Of a stretch of DNA of 64,000 nt, positions 7,037 to 15,731 are shown piece by piece. The notes under the pieces are model-generated. The model ran no database searches. It saw nothing but the letters and a program-made list of their open reading frames with translations, and was not told where the DNA came from. The stretch's first letter is position 1. Every line of letters starts with the position of its first letter. This stretch comes from Gp6-AA40 sp035496255 (GTDB taxonomy: Bacteria; Acidobacteriota; Vicinamibacteria; Vicinamibacterales; UBA2999), in contig DATJEU010000020.1 of the NCBI GenBank assembly GCA_035496255.1, forward strand, positions 16,793-80,792, in the 5' to 3' direction. The translations under genes were made by a program, and so were the position numbers.

Positions 7037-9540
7037 TGCGAGCACACATGTTTCGAGGCCGCAGCCTGCTCCAGCTCTCCGCCGTGATCGCGATCGCGGT
7101 GGTGCTGGCCGCGTGTGGCGCCAGCCGGTCCTATCGCAAGGCGGCCAGCGCGTCGCGCGCCGGCGACTGGGACACGGCGGTCGAATACTACCGGCAGGCC
7201 GTGCAGCAGGAGCCGAACCGGCCCGACTACAAGATCGCGCTCGAGCGCGCGATGCTGAGCGCGTCGGCGCAGCACCTCGATAACGCCCGGCTCGCGGAAG
7301 CGCGACTGCAGCTCGATGAAGCGCTCCGCGAATATCGCCGCGCCAGCGAGTTCGATCCGCCGAACCGCCAGTTGGCGACGAAGGTCACCGAACTGGAGCG
7401 GCGCATCCGGGATCAGAACGAGGCCGCGAATCGCGCCAACAGTCCCGGCCAGCAGTTGCGCGAAGCGGCTCGTCGCGCCGGCCCGCAGCCGCTGTTCAAC
7501 CTGAAGACGATCCTGCCGGCGATCCGTCTGTCGGATACCAGTGTCAAGACGATCATCAACGCGATTGGGCAGGCGGGCGGTATCAACGTGCAGTTCGACA
7601 ACGCCGTGGCGGATCGCCCGGCGTCGGTCAATCTCGAGAACGTCACGCTCGAAGACGCGCTCAACCAGGTGCTGTTGACCAACCAGTTGTTCTTCAAGGT
7701 GCTGAACCCGCGCACGATCCTGGTGGCGCCCGACACGCTGCAGAAACGCCAGCAGTACGAAGATCAAGTCATCCGCACGTTCTACATCGAGAACGCGGAC
7801 GCGACGGAACTGTCGCAGATCGTCAACCAGATCGTGCGCATCGGCAACCAGCAGGTGGTGCCGATGGTCACTCCGAACAAGAGCGCCAATTCGATCACGA
7901 TTCGCGGTTCAGAGGCGCTGGTCGACATCGCCGAAAAGGTGATCGACGCCAACGACAATCCGCGCGCCGAAATCCTGGTGGACGTGCAGGTGCTGGAGGT
8001 GAACCGCCGGCGGGCCAAGCAGTTTGGTCTCGATCTCGGCAACTATGCGATCAATGCGGCGTTTTCACCTGAGGTCGATCCCCGCGGTACTGGCGCCGCC
8101 ACCACCAACCCCGCCGGTGGAGCGGCGGCCGCGTCGTCCTCGACCGATCTCACGTCACGGCCGTTCAACCTGAACACGATCACGCGCGGCGTGAGCACCG
8201 CGGACTTCTACGCGGCCGTGCCGAGCGCCGTCGTCCGGTTCCTGGCGAGCGATTCGGAAACGAAGGTGATCGCCAAGCCGCAGTTGCGCGGCGCCGAGGG
8301 CGCCACCCTGACGCTGAACCTGGGCGAAAAAATCCCGGTGCCGTCGACGACGTTCACGCCGCTGGCGACCGGCGGCGCCAATTTCAACCCGTTGACGTCG
8401 TACCAATATCAGGACGTCGGCGTGAACCTCGAGATGAAGCCGCGCGTGACGATCAACGGCGACATCATTCTCGATCTCACCGTCGACAACAGCGCGCTCG
8501 GCGCGAACATCGTCGTCGCGGGGCAGAGCCTGCCGTCGTTCACGCAGCGCAAGGTGAAGACGACGCTGCGGCTGCACGACGGCGAGTCGAACCTGCTGGC
8601 CGGCCTGCTCAGCGAGACCGATCGCAAGTCGATGACCGGGTTCCCTGGCCTGCTCCACCTGCCGATTCTCAGCCAGTTGTTTGCGTCCAACGATCGCGAG
8701 GTCGATCAGACCGACATCGTGATGCTGCTGACGCCGCACATCGTGCGGACGCAGGAGCTCACCGCGCAGGATCTGAGTCCGATTTACGTCGGCACCTACA
8801 ACAACATGTCGATCAACGGCGCGCCGCCGCTGATTGTGGCGCCGGAACCGGACAACGCGAATGCCGCGGCACCGGCTGCCGGCGCTCCGGCCGCCGCTGG
8901 CGCTGCTGCGCCGACGACTCCGGGTGCGGCAGTATCGATCGCGCCGCCGGGCAGTGGTCCGGTGCCAGGTACGACGACGCTGCAGCCGGCACCTGCCGCT
9001 GGTGCGGCCACGTCTTCCGGTGCGGCACCACCAACGTTGCCGCAGGCTCCGGGAACACAACCGGCAACACCGCAAGCGGCCTCTGCACCGGCAGCGACTC
9101 CGCCTGCGGCCGCCGCCCCTGCGGGCGGACAGGTCCTGATCTCGCCGCCTGGAAACGAGTTCCGCGCTGGTGGGGGACCGTACACGGTGCCGCTGTCGAT
9201 TCAGAATGCGTCGCGGCTGTCGAGTATCTCGCTGACGATCACCTACAACCCGGCGGCGTTGCGGCTGCGCATGGTGCAGGAAGGCAGCTTCATGCGCACG
9301 GGCGGTGTCAACGCGACCTTCACCCAGCAGGCCGACGCGTCGTCGGGACGCATCGACATCGCGATCGTGCGCACGGGTGATTCAACAGGTGTCACCGGCA
9401 CCGGTCTATTGGCGGCGCTGCTGTTCGACGCGACGACGCCGGGCACCGCGAATTTCACGGTGACCGGCACGGCGACGACGCCGGGAGGCACGCCGGTGAC
9501 GTTGCAGTTCGGTCCAGCCGCGACGGTGACTGTGCGGTAA
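7033..9540 (+). CDS. Lipoprotein secretin (PilQ/GspD) with TPR-like N-terminus and cohesin-like C-terminus
   Basis: An 835-residue outer-membrane channel. The start is the ATG at 7033, overlapping the PilP-like gene by 4 bp, or the in-frame ATG at 7048. The signal peptide ends in VVLAACGAS, a lipobox. Residues about 30-135 resemble TPR repeats. A secretin/TonB short domain follows (about 155-235, SVKTIINAIGQAGGINVQFD), then N-domains and the secretin core (about 400-590, with VIAKPQLRGAEG and VPSTTF). After a Pro/Ala-rich linker (about 602-696) comes a domain of about 135 residues (GPYTVPLSIQNAS, SISLTITYNPAALRL) that looks like a cohesin beta-sandwich. Normal secretins stop at the core. The extra domain is probably extracellular or periplasmic and could bind a partner. 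The secretin call is firm; cohesin is inference from sequence pattern. Confidence 0.93.
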   Translation: MMRAHMFRGRSLLQLSAVIAIAVVLAACGASRSYRKAASASRAGDWDTAVEYYRQAVQQEPNRPDYKIALERAMLSASAQHLDNARLAEARLQLDEALREYRRASEFDPPNRQLATKVTELERRIRDQNEAANRANSPGQQLREAARRAGPQPLFNLKTILPAIRLSDTSVKTIINAIGQAGGINVQFDNAVADRPASVNLENVTLEDALNQVLLTNQLFFKVLNPRTILVAPDTLQKRQQYEDQVIRTFYIENADATELSQIVNQIVRIGNQQVVPMVTPNKSANSITIRGSEALVDIAEKVIDANDNPRAEILVDVQVLEVNRRRAKQFGLDLGNYAINAAFSPEVDPRGTGAATTNPAGGAAAASSSTDLTSRPFNLNTITRGVSTADFYAAVPSAVVRFLASDSETKVIAKPQLRGAEGATLTLNLGEKIPVPSTTFTPLATGGANFNPLTSYQYQDVGVNLEMKPRVTINGDIILDLTVDNSALGANIVVAGQSLPSFTQRKVKTTLRLHDGESNLLAGLLSETDRKSMTGFPGLLHLPILSQLFASNDREVDQTDIVMLLTPHIVRTQELTAQDLSPIYVGTYNNMSINGAPPLIVAPEPDNANAAAPAAGAPAAAGAAAPTTPGAAVSIAPPGSGPVPGTTTLQPAPAAGAATSSGAAPPTLPQAPGTQPATPQAASAPAATPPAAAAPAGGQVLISPPGNEFRAGGGPYTVPLSIQNASRLSSISLTITYNPAALRLRMVQEGSFMRTGGVNATFTQQADASSGRIDIAIVRTGDSTGVTGTGLLAALLFDATTPGTANFTVTGTATTPGGTPVTLQFGPAATVTVR

Positions 9541-9547
9541 GTGGCGT

Positions 9548-10015
9548 ATGCGCGGGCAGAAGGGCTACACGTTCGTCGAAGTCATTGTCGTGACGGCGAT
9601 TCTTGCCATCCTGGCGACGGTGGTGATGCCGCTTGCCCAGGTGACGGTCCAGCGCCAGCGCGAGATCGAACTGCACCGCGATTTGCGTGAAATGCGAACG
9701 GCCATCGACAAGTTCAACGACGCCCTCTTGACCGGGCAGATTGCGGCATCGAGTCTCGAGCCGGGCAACGAAGGCTATCCGCCCGACCTCGACACGCTCG
9801 TCGACGGGGTGCCGGCGGCGAACGATGCAACCGGCCGGAAACTGAAGTTCCTGCGGCGGATCCCGATCGATCCGATGACCAAGAGCACGGATTGGGGCCT
9901 GCGCGGGTATCAGGACAAGCCGGATTCCACGAGCTGGAACGGCAAGAACGTGTACGACGTGTACTCGAAGAGCCAGGCGACGGCGCTCGACGGCACGAAG
10001 TACAAGGACTGGTAA
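9548..10015 (+). CDS. Type IV pilin-like / GspG-like pseudopilin
   Basis: A 155-residue protein with a short leader MRGQKG and the prepilin cleavage motif G-YTFVEVIVVTAIL: Gly at -1, aromatic +1 and Glu at +5. This is followed by the hydrophobic helix and a soluble domain with the repeated pattern AIDKFNDALL and FLRRIPIDPMTKSTDWGLRGY, close to GspG-type major pseudopilins. It would be cleaved by a PilD peptidase, which is not in the window. It lies 7 bp after the secretin gene and its TAA overlaps the next ATG. Confidence 0.9.
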   Translation: MRGQKGYTFVEVIVVTAILAILATVVMPLAQVTVQRQREIELHRDLREMRTAIDKFNDALLTGQIAASSLEPGNEGYPPDLDTLVDGVPAANDATGRKLKFLRRIPIDPMTKSTDWGLRGYQDKPDSTSWNGKNVYDVYSKSQATALDGTKYKDW

Positions 10016-10476
10016 TGCGGCGCGTAATCAGGCTCAACGTGTTCACGCACGCGTTACGCAGAGGCCGACCTTCAGGTCGGCCGATGGGCCTGCGCGAAGG
10101 CGGCTTCACGCTGATCGAGCTCATGATCGTGATGGTGATCATCACGATTCTGGCGGGCATTGGTCTGGCGGTGTACGGCAACAGCGTGGCGCACTCGAGA
10201 GAAGCCGTGCTTCGCCAGAACCTGTACGGCATGCGTGAGGCCATCGATCAGTACTACGCCGATAAGAACAAGTACCCGGCGACGCTGGAATCGCTGGTCG
10301 AGGACCACTACATCCGTGAGGTTCCCAAGGATCCGTTCACGAACTCGAGCCAGACGTGGCAGACGGTCCTGTCCGATCCCGAACCCGGCAATCCCTCGGC
10401 CGAAGTCGGCATTTACAACGTGAAGAGCGGCGCCGAAGGCACCGGCCTCGATGGCACGCCTTACTCAGAGTGGTGA
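10015..10476 (+). CDS. GspG-like major pseudopilin with an unusual long leader
   Basis: The cleavage site GG-FTLIELMIVMVIITIL is textbook for type IV pilins (Glu at +5), and the soluble part (DQYYADKNKYPATLESLVEDHYI, VPKDPFTNSSQTW) is GspG-like. The ATG at 10015 overlaps the previous stop and gives 153 residues with a 31-residue leader; an in-frame ATG at 10084 gives a normal 8-residue leader (MGLREGG) and 130 residues. The long leader is encoded across a perfect palindrome (10063-10082), so the longer version may reflect an inserted repeat rather than a functional leader. The true start is probably 10084 unless translational coupling to the upstream gene forces 10015. Confidence 0.88.
   Translation: MRRVIRLNVFTHALRRGRPSGRPMGLREGGFTLIELMIVMVIITILAGIGLAVYGNSVAHSREAVLRQNLYGMREAIDQYYADKNKYPATLESLVEDHYIREVPKDPFTNSSQTWQTVLSDPEPGNPSAEVGIYNVKSGAEGTGLDGTPYSEW
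10063..10082. repeat. Palindromic element in the pilin leader
   Basis: A perfect 8-bp inverted repeat GGCCGACC / GGTCGGCC around a TTCA loop. It belongs by shape to the same family as the palindromes at 12587, 24758, 24814, 36094, 51626 and 57373. It sits immediately before the ATG at 10084 and could fold in the mRNA and affect translation of the pilin. Confidence 0.75.
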
Positions 10477-10502
10477 TTAGCGACATGCTCAGAGGTAACC
10501 CC

Positions 10503-11741
10503 ATGCGGCTTCTCGGAGCGCTGCTGGCAATTGCGGTGATCACCGCCGCCTGCGACAAGGCGCAGTTGCTGGCACCGACGAATTCGACCATTTCCGTCTC
10601 GGCGGCAAGCCGGACGCTGGCGCTTGGCGGCAGCACGGAAATCACCGCCGTCGTGATCGAGCAGGCGGGCACGCAGGTGCAGAACGGCACGACCGTCCGC
10701 TTCACGACGAGCCTTGGACGTGTGGACCCGGTGGAAGCGCAGACGCGCAATGGCGTGGCCACGACCACGTTCTTCGCCGGCGACACATCGGGCCTGGCCG
10801 AAGTGCGGGCGCTGTCAGGAGGCGCCGGGGCTGGCGCTTCGACGTCCACGACCACGACGACGACCGGCGGGACCGGCACCGCGAGTGCGGGTAACGTCGT
10901 GCAGATTACCGTCGGCGCCGCCGCCGCGAACACCGTCACCGTGTCGGCATCGCCAGGCACGATCGGATCGTTTGGCGGCACCTCGACGATCACCGCGCTG
11001 GTCTTCGACGCCAGCGGCAACCGTCTGACGAACGTGCCGGTCTCGTTCAGCACCACCGCCGGCAGCCTCTCCGCGTCCGCCGTGAACACCGATGCGAACG
11101 GCGAAGCCAACGTGACCCTGACGACCGATCGCACGGCCACCGTCACCGCCGCGTCAGGTGGCAAGTCGGCGACGGTCGCTGTGACGGCGGCCACCGCGAA
11201 CAGCCTGTCGATCACGCTCGCGCCGAATCCGGGCACGGTGGGGAACGCAGTGACCGCGACCGTGACGCCGACCATCGGTGCCAACAACGCACCGCCGCGC
11301 GTCACCATCAACTGGGGTGACGGCAGCTCCGCGCAGGATCTGGGAACGCTTGCCGGCTCGCGCACGGTCACCCACGTGTATGCGACGACCGGAGTCTTCA
11401 CGGTCACCGGGCAGGCCACGACCGGCACGGAGACCGCTGAGACATCGGTGGCGGAAACGATCAATCCGGCTGGTGGTGTGAGCGTCAGTGCCAACCCGAC
11501 CAGCGGGACGACGGCGACGTCGTTCTCGTTCACGATCACGCCGGCGACAAACGGTGTGACGCCGCAGAATGTGTCCGTCGATTTCGGCGACGGCACGAGT
11601 GCGCTCAGCCTTGGCGCGATCACATCGTCGACGACGGTCACGCACACGTACTCATCGACCGGCACGAAGTCGGTGGTCGTGACCCAGACCAACACCAACG
11701 GCGGCACAAGCACAGGGGCGGTCGTCGTCACGGTGTCGTAA
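10503..11741 (+). CDS. Ig-like/PKD-domain lipoprotein in the secretion locus
   Basis: A 412-residue lipoprotein. I chose the ATG at 10503, which has AGAGG at a good distance and opens directly on a signal peptide MRLLGALLAIAVITAACDK with a lipobox cysteine; an ATG at 10485 is the alternative. The first half has two bacterial Ig-like (Big/invasin-type) modules separated by a Thr-rich linker. The second half has two PKD-like modules marked by WGDGSSAQDLG (near residue 270) and DFGDGTSALSLG (near residue 360). Such proteins are usually adhesive or structural at the cell surface. It lies 26 bp after a pilin gene and its stop overlaps the next ATG, so it belongs to the locus and may be a secreted cargo, a pilus-associated adhesin or a secretin partner. 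Confidence 0.88.
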   Translation: MRLLGALLAIAVITAACDKAQLLAPTNSTISVSAASRTLALGGSTEITAVVIEQAGTQVQNGTTVRFTTSLGRVDPVEAQTRNGVATTTFFAGDTSGLAEVRALSGGAGAGASTSTTTTTTGGTGTASAGNVVQITVGAAAANTVTVSASPGTIGSFGGTSTITALVFDASGNRLTNVPVSFSTTAGSLSASAVNTDANGEANVTLTTDRTATVTAASGGKSATVAVTAATANSLSITLAPNPGTVGNAVTATVTPTIGANNAPPRVTINWGDGSSAQDLGTLAGSRTVTHVYATTGVFTVTGQATTGTETAETSVAETINPAGGVSVSANPTSGTTATSFSFTITPATNGVTPQNVSVDFGDGTSALSLGAITSSTTVTHTYSSTGTKSVVVTQTNTNGGTSTGAVVVTVS

Positions 11742-12553
11742 TGCCGTCCACCGCTCCTCGCCTGGTCAGCGAGGAGCGCGGCTACCTGATGGTCGCGCTC
11801 CTCGTCGCCATGTCGATCATGGCGATCACGATGACGGCCATCCTGCCGGCGTGGAGCACGATGGCGCGGCGCGAGCGCGAGGCGGAACTGGTGTTTCGCG
11901 GCGAGCAGTACGCCCGCGCCATCAGGCTCTTTCAACAGAAGTTCGGCGGCGCCTTCCCGCCGAACGTCGACGCACTGGTCGATGAGCGCGTGCTGCGCAA
12001 GAAGTACAAAGACCCGATCACCAACGACGATTTCCAACCGATTGCCGTCGGCGACGCGACGGCCGGCCCGAGCGCGCAGAACCCGTTCGCGCCGACCGGT
12101 ACAGGAACCGGTCGCGCATCGACGCCCGGGACTGGTCGCGGGACGCCGGCATCAGCAACGCCGGGACGTCAGACACCGGCGCCGCCGCAGCCGTCGCCGG
12201 CCGGTCAGCGCGCGGGCGGGTTCGGGACAGGGCAAACGCAGGGCGGGCGACCTGGAGGTGCGGGCCTGTCTGGTTCCGGCACCGGGATCATGGGCGTGAC
12301 CAGCAAGAGCGAGGCGCCGTCGCTGCGGATCTACAAGGGCGGCGATCACTACAATCAGTGGCTGTTCATCGCCACGCAGGCACAGACGCAGGCCGGCGGT
12401 CGCGGCGCGCAGACACCTGGGCAAGGCACGCGCGGCGGAGCGCCCGGTCCCACCGGCAGGCCAGGCGGCGTCGGACCTCGCGGCAGCTCACCATTCGGCG
12501 GTGGGAGCGGTCCTGGTGGCGGCGCACCGGGCCCTGGCCGCGGGCGTTTCTAA
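11741..12553 (+). CDS. Atypical pseudopilin with Gly/Pro-rich tail
   Basis: A 270-residue protein with a pilin-type N-terminus: a short basic/acidic leader (about 14 residues) ending ERG, then YLMVALLVAMSIMAITMTAIL. Glycine at -1 is present but +5 is Ala, not Glu; among classical pseudopilins only the GspK type lacks Glu5, and this protein is not otherwise GspK-like. After the helix come EREAELVFRGEQYARAIRLF and FPPNVDALVDERVLRKKYKDP, a pattern seen in minor pseudopilins. From about residue 105 the sequence is low complexity, rich in Gly, Pro, Thr and Gln, ending in many GPG/GGG runs. It is the last gene of the operon. Confidence 0.8.
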   Translation: MPSTAPRLVSEERGYLMVALLVAMSIMAITMTAILPAWSTMARREREAELVFRGEQYARAIRLFQQKFGGAFPPNVDALVDERVLRKKYKDPITNDDFQPIAVGDATAGPSAQNPFAPTGTGTGRASTPGTGRGTPASATPGRQTPAPPQPSPAGQRAGGFGTGQTQGGRPGGAGLSGSGTGIMGVTSKSEAPSLRIYKGGDHYNQWLFIATQAQTQAGGRGAQTPGQGTRGGAPGPTGRPGGVGPRGSSPFGGGSGPGGGAPGPGRGRF

Positions 12554-12586
12554 CTCAATGCGTAGTTGATCACTGGCCTTCGGCCG

Positions 12587-12610
12587 GGGGCGGGTCGAAG
12601 GACTCGCCCC
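12587..12610. repeat. Palindromic element after the secretion operon
   Basis: A 10-bp stem (GGGGCGGGTC / GACTCGCCCC, one G-T wobble) with a GAAG loop, preceded by a small GGCC-TTC-GGCC hairpin at 12575-12585. It lies between convergent genes and could help end transcription from either side, but there is no T-run. Confidence 0.65.
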
Positions 12611-12647
12611 TACAGCGTTTGCCCCAGCTCGCCAATGGCCAGAATCA

Positions 12648-12682
12648 GTTGGGAGTTCTCAGTCGGGCGTTGGGAGTTAGCT
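12648..12682. repeat. Heptamer tandem repeat, GTTGGGA type
   Basis: Five consecutive 7-bp units: GTTGGGA, GTTCTCA, GTCGGGC, GTTGGGA, GTTAGCT. The last unit overlaps the TAA stop of the convergent serine hydrolase gene (12677-12679). Related heptamers occur at 39181-39283 and 50493-50589. Confidence 0.75.
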
Positions 12683-13726
12683 GAGGCTCACCATCAGAGC
12701 GTCGTGAAACGCGCGACGCACCTGCTGGATCGCGACGTTCGCGCGCGTGGGATGGACGCGATTGGTCAGCAGCACCGCATAGACGCCACGTTCCGGATCG
12801 ATCCACAACGACGTGCCGGTAAAGCCGGTATGGCCGAAGGCGCGGGCCGACATGCGCGTCCCGCACGATGATGTCGGCAGCATCGTGTCCCACCCGAGCG
12901 CACGCGAGCCGGGAACATCCGCGCGCTTCGTCGTGAACTCGCGGACGGTTTCCGCGCGGAAGGCGCCCTTGCGACCGGACAGCACTTGCAGATAGTGCCG
13001 CGCGACGCTGCCGACGGCGGCGGCGGTTCCGAACAATCCCGCCTGACCGGCGGCACCGCCCAATGCCCACGTGTTCTCGTCGTGCACGTCACCGCGTAAG
13101 AGCCGGCCGCGCCACCAGTCGATTTCTGTCGGCGCGGTGCGCGGCAGCCAGAGCGCAGGCGGATGAAACTGCAGGTCGTCCGCAATCACGAGCTGCGCCT
13201 TGAGTGCGTCGAACCGTTCGACCAGCGAGTGACCGCGCGCGACGATCGCACCCAGAAGCATGAAGCCGAGATCGCTGTAGACCGACTGCGACCGCGGAGC
13301 ATAGACGAGCGGCTCGCGGCAGATCGCGCCGATGATCGCGTCGGCCCCCGACATCGTTTCGTAGTAATGGCGATGATCCGGCAGGCCGCTCGTGTGCGAC
13401 AGCAGATCGCGAATCGTCACCGGCTCGCGCTCGGCGCCGCGCCATCGATCGATGTGTGCCGCCACCGGATCGTCGAGCGCCATCACGCCCTGTTCGACCA
13501 GCCGCATCAGGAGCGGGGCCGTGGCCAGGACCTTCGTCAGCGACGCGAGATCGAAAACCGTGTCCGTTGCGGCGGCAGGCGATGCGGGGCTGAAGGTGAG
13601 ATGGCCGAACGCCTCGGACCAGAGCGGGTGCGTGGCATCGCCGACGTCGATCGATGCGGCCGGGAAGGCGAGATGCGTCGCTGCGCGGCGAATGACCTCG
13701 CGCGCGGCGGCAAATCGATCGCCCAT
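12677..13726 (-). CDS. Serine hydrolase of the beta-lactamase / penicillin-binding class C family
   Basis: A 349-residue enzyme with the three class C motifs: S62-L-T-K65 (nucleophile and base), Y150-S-D in place of the usual YxN, and HTG in AFGHTGFTGTSLW near the C-terminus. HTSGLP at residues 111-116 is also characteristic. No clear signal peptide is seen, so location is uncertain. Members are peptidases, esterases or D-aminopeptidases. Its position next to a GHL10 protein, an amino-sugar kinase, NagB and MurQ suggests action on peptidoglycan fragments, which is inference. It follows the GHL10 gene by 4 bp, so they are co-transcribed. Confidence 0.88.
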   Translation of the reverse strand: MGDRFAAAREVIRRAATHLAFPAASIDVGDATHPLWSEAFGHLTFSPASPAAATDTVFDLASLTKVLATAPLLMRLVEQGVMALDDPVAAHIDRWRGAEREPVTIRDLLSHTSGLPDHRHYYETMSGADAIIGAICREPLVYAPRSQSVYSDLGFMLLGAIVARGHSLVERFDALKAQLVIADDLQFHPPALWLPRTAPTEIDWWRGRLLRGDVHDENTWALGGAAGQAGLFGTAAAVGSVARHYLQVLSGRKGAFRAETVREFTTKRADVPGSRALGWDTMLPTSSCGTRMSARAFGHTGFTGTSLWIDPERGVYAVLLTNRVHPTRANVAIQQVRRAFHDALMVSLS

Positions 13727-13730
13727 CGCT

Positions 13731-14756
13731 TCAGCGTGATTCCGAGCGCGCGGTCGTGTTGACGGATGGTGCGACCAGCGTCAGGTCGGAGAGGATGCGC
13801 GTCAGGGAGCCCGTGCGCAGCGACACCGCATCGACCAGCCGTGAGGTCAGCCACGACCGCCAGTCCTGCAGGTGATCCATGAGGTCGGTATCCGCGGCAC
13901 CGGAAATGGCCGCGGCCACTGTCACGTCGGGACGAACCTGCCGGATGGCGGCGCGCACTTTCGAGACCAGATCGGTGACGCGGGATCGCCGGAACATCCG
14001 CCACGCGTCGGGAAATGCGTTCGGATAGGCGAACGGGTCAATCGCCTCGTCTTCGTCGACACGCGCGCGATCGGCGGGCGTGAGCGTCGGTCGCAGTTCG
14101 CGCCGGAACGCATCGACGGCGCGGCGGCCGTAATCGAAATCGTCTGCGGGATAGCGCGCGGAATCGAGCTCGACCCCGTCCACCGCATATCGCTTCAACA
14201 CGCTGGTCACGTTCGACACCACGAACGCCACCGCGTCGTCGAGCAGCGGCGACAGATAGACGCCGTCGACGTTGTTGGTGCGCGTCCACCGCACCAGCCG
14301 CCCGACGTATTCGGGGCTGCGGATGTCGAGCGACAGCACTTCCGGCGCGAGGCTGCGCGGCAACATCAGCCAATCCGGATGCTGATACAGGACGTGATCG
14401 CGTGATGCCGGCAGCTCGCCGGCAAGGGCAGCGCGATCGATGTCGATGGCGGCAAACACGCGCAGTTGCCGGTCGCGCGCCTGCTTCAGCAGTGCCGCAA
14501 AGTGGTCGGGGCCGGGGTCGGGATAGAGCGGCACCGGGGCAACGATCGCCGGCATGCCGGCGGCCACGGCGGTGTTGATCGCGCGACGAATGGTGTCGGA
14601 GCTGTCGAGCGCCGACGCAGGTATCCATGCGGCCAGGGTGTCGAGTTCCGCGGCGCGCGCCGGAGTCACGCTGGCGATCACGATCGCCAGGACGATGACG
14701 ACATGACGCACGCGCAGGAACGTCACCGACGGACCGAAGACGGCGCCTGAGACCAT
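13731..14756 (-). CDS. Exported GHL10-type glycoside hydrolase-like protein (COG1649/YngK-like)
   Basis: A 341-residue protein from the ATG at 14756 (GTG at 14711, giving RHVVIVLAIVIASVTPARA directly as signal peptide, is an alternative). The signal peptide ends ARA-AE, so it is periplasmic or secreted. The core has the TIM-barrel pattern of the glycosyl-hydrolase-like GHL10 family, notably VDGVYLSPLL, VDGVELDSARYPADDFDYG and PDVTVAAAISG. Family members are thought to act on glycans; specificity is unknown. It is divergent from the sugar-kinase gene with only 34 bp between starts, and lies upstream of the serine hydrolase. Confidence 0.78.
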   Translation of the reverse strand: MVSGAVFGPSVTFLRVRHVVIVLAIVIASVTPARAAELDTLAAWIPASALDSSDTIRRAINTAVAAGMPAIVAPVPLYPDPGPDHFAALLKQARDRQLRVFAAIDIDRAALAGELPASRDHVLYQHPDWLMLPRSLAPEVLSLDIRSPEYVGRLVRWTRTNNVDGVYLSPLLDDAVAFVVSNVTSVLKRYAVDGVELDSARYPADDFDYGRRAVDAFRRELRPTLTPADRARVDEDEAIDPFAYPNAFPDAWRMFRRSRVTDLVSKVRAAIRQVRPDVTVAAAISGAADTDLMDHLQDWRSWLTSRLVDAVSLRTGSLTRILSDLTLVAPSVNTTARSESR

Positions 14757-14790
14757 TGGGGGAAGACCGCACTGTAGCATAAGGAACGTG

Positions 14791-15726
14791 ATGCACGTCC
14801 TCGGGATCGATGCGGGCGGCACAAAAACCGTCTGCCTTCTGGCTGACGAACGCGGACGTGTGCTCGCGGAGGTTCGAGGCGGCGGCGCGAATCTTCAGGC
14901 GTCGGGTGAATTCGAGGTCGAGAAGGTGCTTCACAGCCTGATGGATCAGGCGCTCGGCGACCGCGACCTGCGCCCGGAGGCGATCTGCCTGGGTATCGCC
15001 GGCGTCGATCGACCCGCCGATGCCGCCATCGTCCGCGGCATCATGCATCGAATCGGCTTCAAGAGCCGGGTTCTCGTGGTCAACGACGCGCTGATCGCGC
15101 TCGTGGCGGCCGTTGGCGACGGTCCCGGGGTCGTCGTCGTTGCCGGTACCGGGTCGATTGCCTACGGCCGTGATGCGCGAGGGCGCGCGGCGCGAGCCGG
15201 GGGATGGGGTTACCTGCTGGGCGACGAGGGCGGTGGGTTCTGGATCGGTCGGGCGGCACTGTCGGCCGTGGTCCGCCAGTCCGACGGCCGCGGTCCGCAG
15301 ACGCGGCTCACCGACCTGGTGCTCGCGGCGTTCGAGCTCTCGAGTCCGACCGAACTGATCCACGCCATCTACGACAACGGCCTCCAGCGACGCGCGATCA
15401 GTGGCATTGCAGCAGTTGTGGAACAGGCAGCCGGAGAAGGTGACGCAATTGCGGCAGATATCCTCGATCGCGCCGCGACAGAACTGGCATCCGCGGCCTC
15501 GTCGGTCATCACGCGTCTCGACATGCGCGGCGACATCTTTCGTATCGTCCTCGCCGGCGGCATCTTTGGCGGAATTCCATCGCTGGTGCCCCAGGTGACC
15601 GCCCGCTTGTCGGAAGTCGCGCCTCGCGCGTCGGTCGAGCGCCTCGCGGTCGAACCGGCCATCGGCGCCGTGCGCCTGGCGCTTGCGGCCGCGTGTGGGC
15701 GCGTTGCGGTTCCCTCCTACATCTGA
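14791..15726 (+). CDS. BadF/BadG/BcrA-type ATPase, probable N-acetylglucosamine / N-acetylmuramate kinase
   Basis: A 311-residue sugar kinase of the ASKHA fold. The phosphate-binding motif GIDAGGTKT lies near the N-terminus, VVVAGTGSIAYGRD is the second phosphate loop, and LGDEGGGFWIG is the hallmark of the eukaryotic NAGK/MurK branch. The ATG at 14791 has AAGGA before it; a GTG at 14788 is also in frame. Clostridium acetobutylicum MurK, of this family, phosphorylates both MurNAc and GlcNAc, and here the neighbours are NagB and MurQ, which would use the products. The reaction is therefore likely MurNAc and/or GlcNAc to the 6-phosphate; this is inference from family and context. Confidence 0.85.
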   Translation: MHVLGIDAGGTKTVCLLADERGRVLAEVRGGGANLQASGEFEVEKVLHSLMDQALGDRDLRPEAICLGIAGVDRPADAAIVRGIMHRIGFKSRVLVVNDALIALVAAVGDGPGVVVVAGTGSIAYGRDARGRAARAGGWGYLLGDEGGGFWIGRAALSAVVRQSDGRGPQTRLTDLVLAAFELSSPTELIHAIYDNGLQRRAISGIAAVVEQAAGEGDAIAADILDRAATELASAASSVITRLDMRGDIFRIVLAGGIFGGIPSLVPQVTARLSEVAPRASVERLAVEPAIGAVRLALAAACGRVAVPSYI

Positions 15727-15731
15727 CGCCG

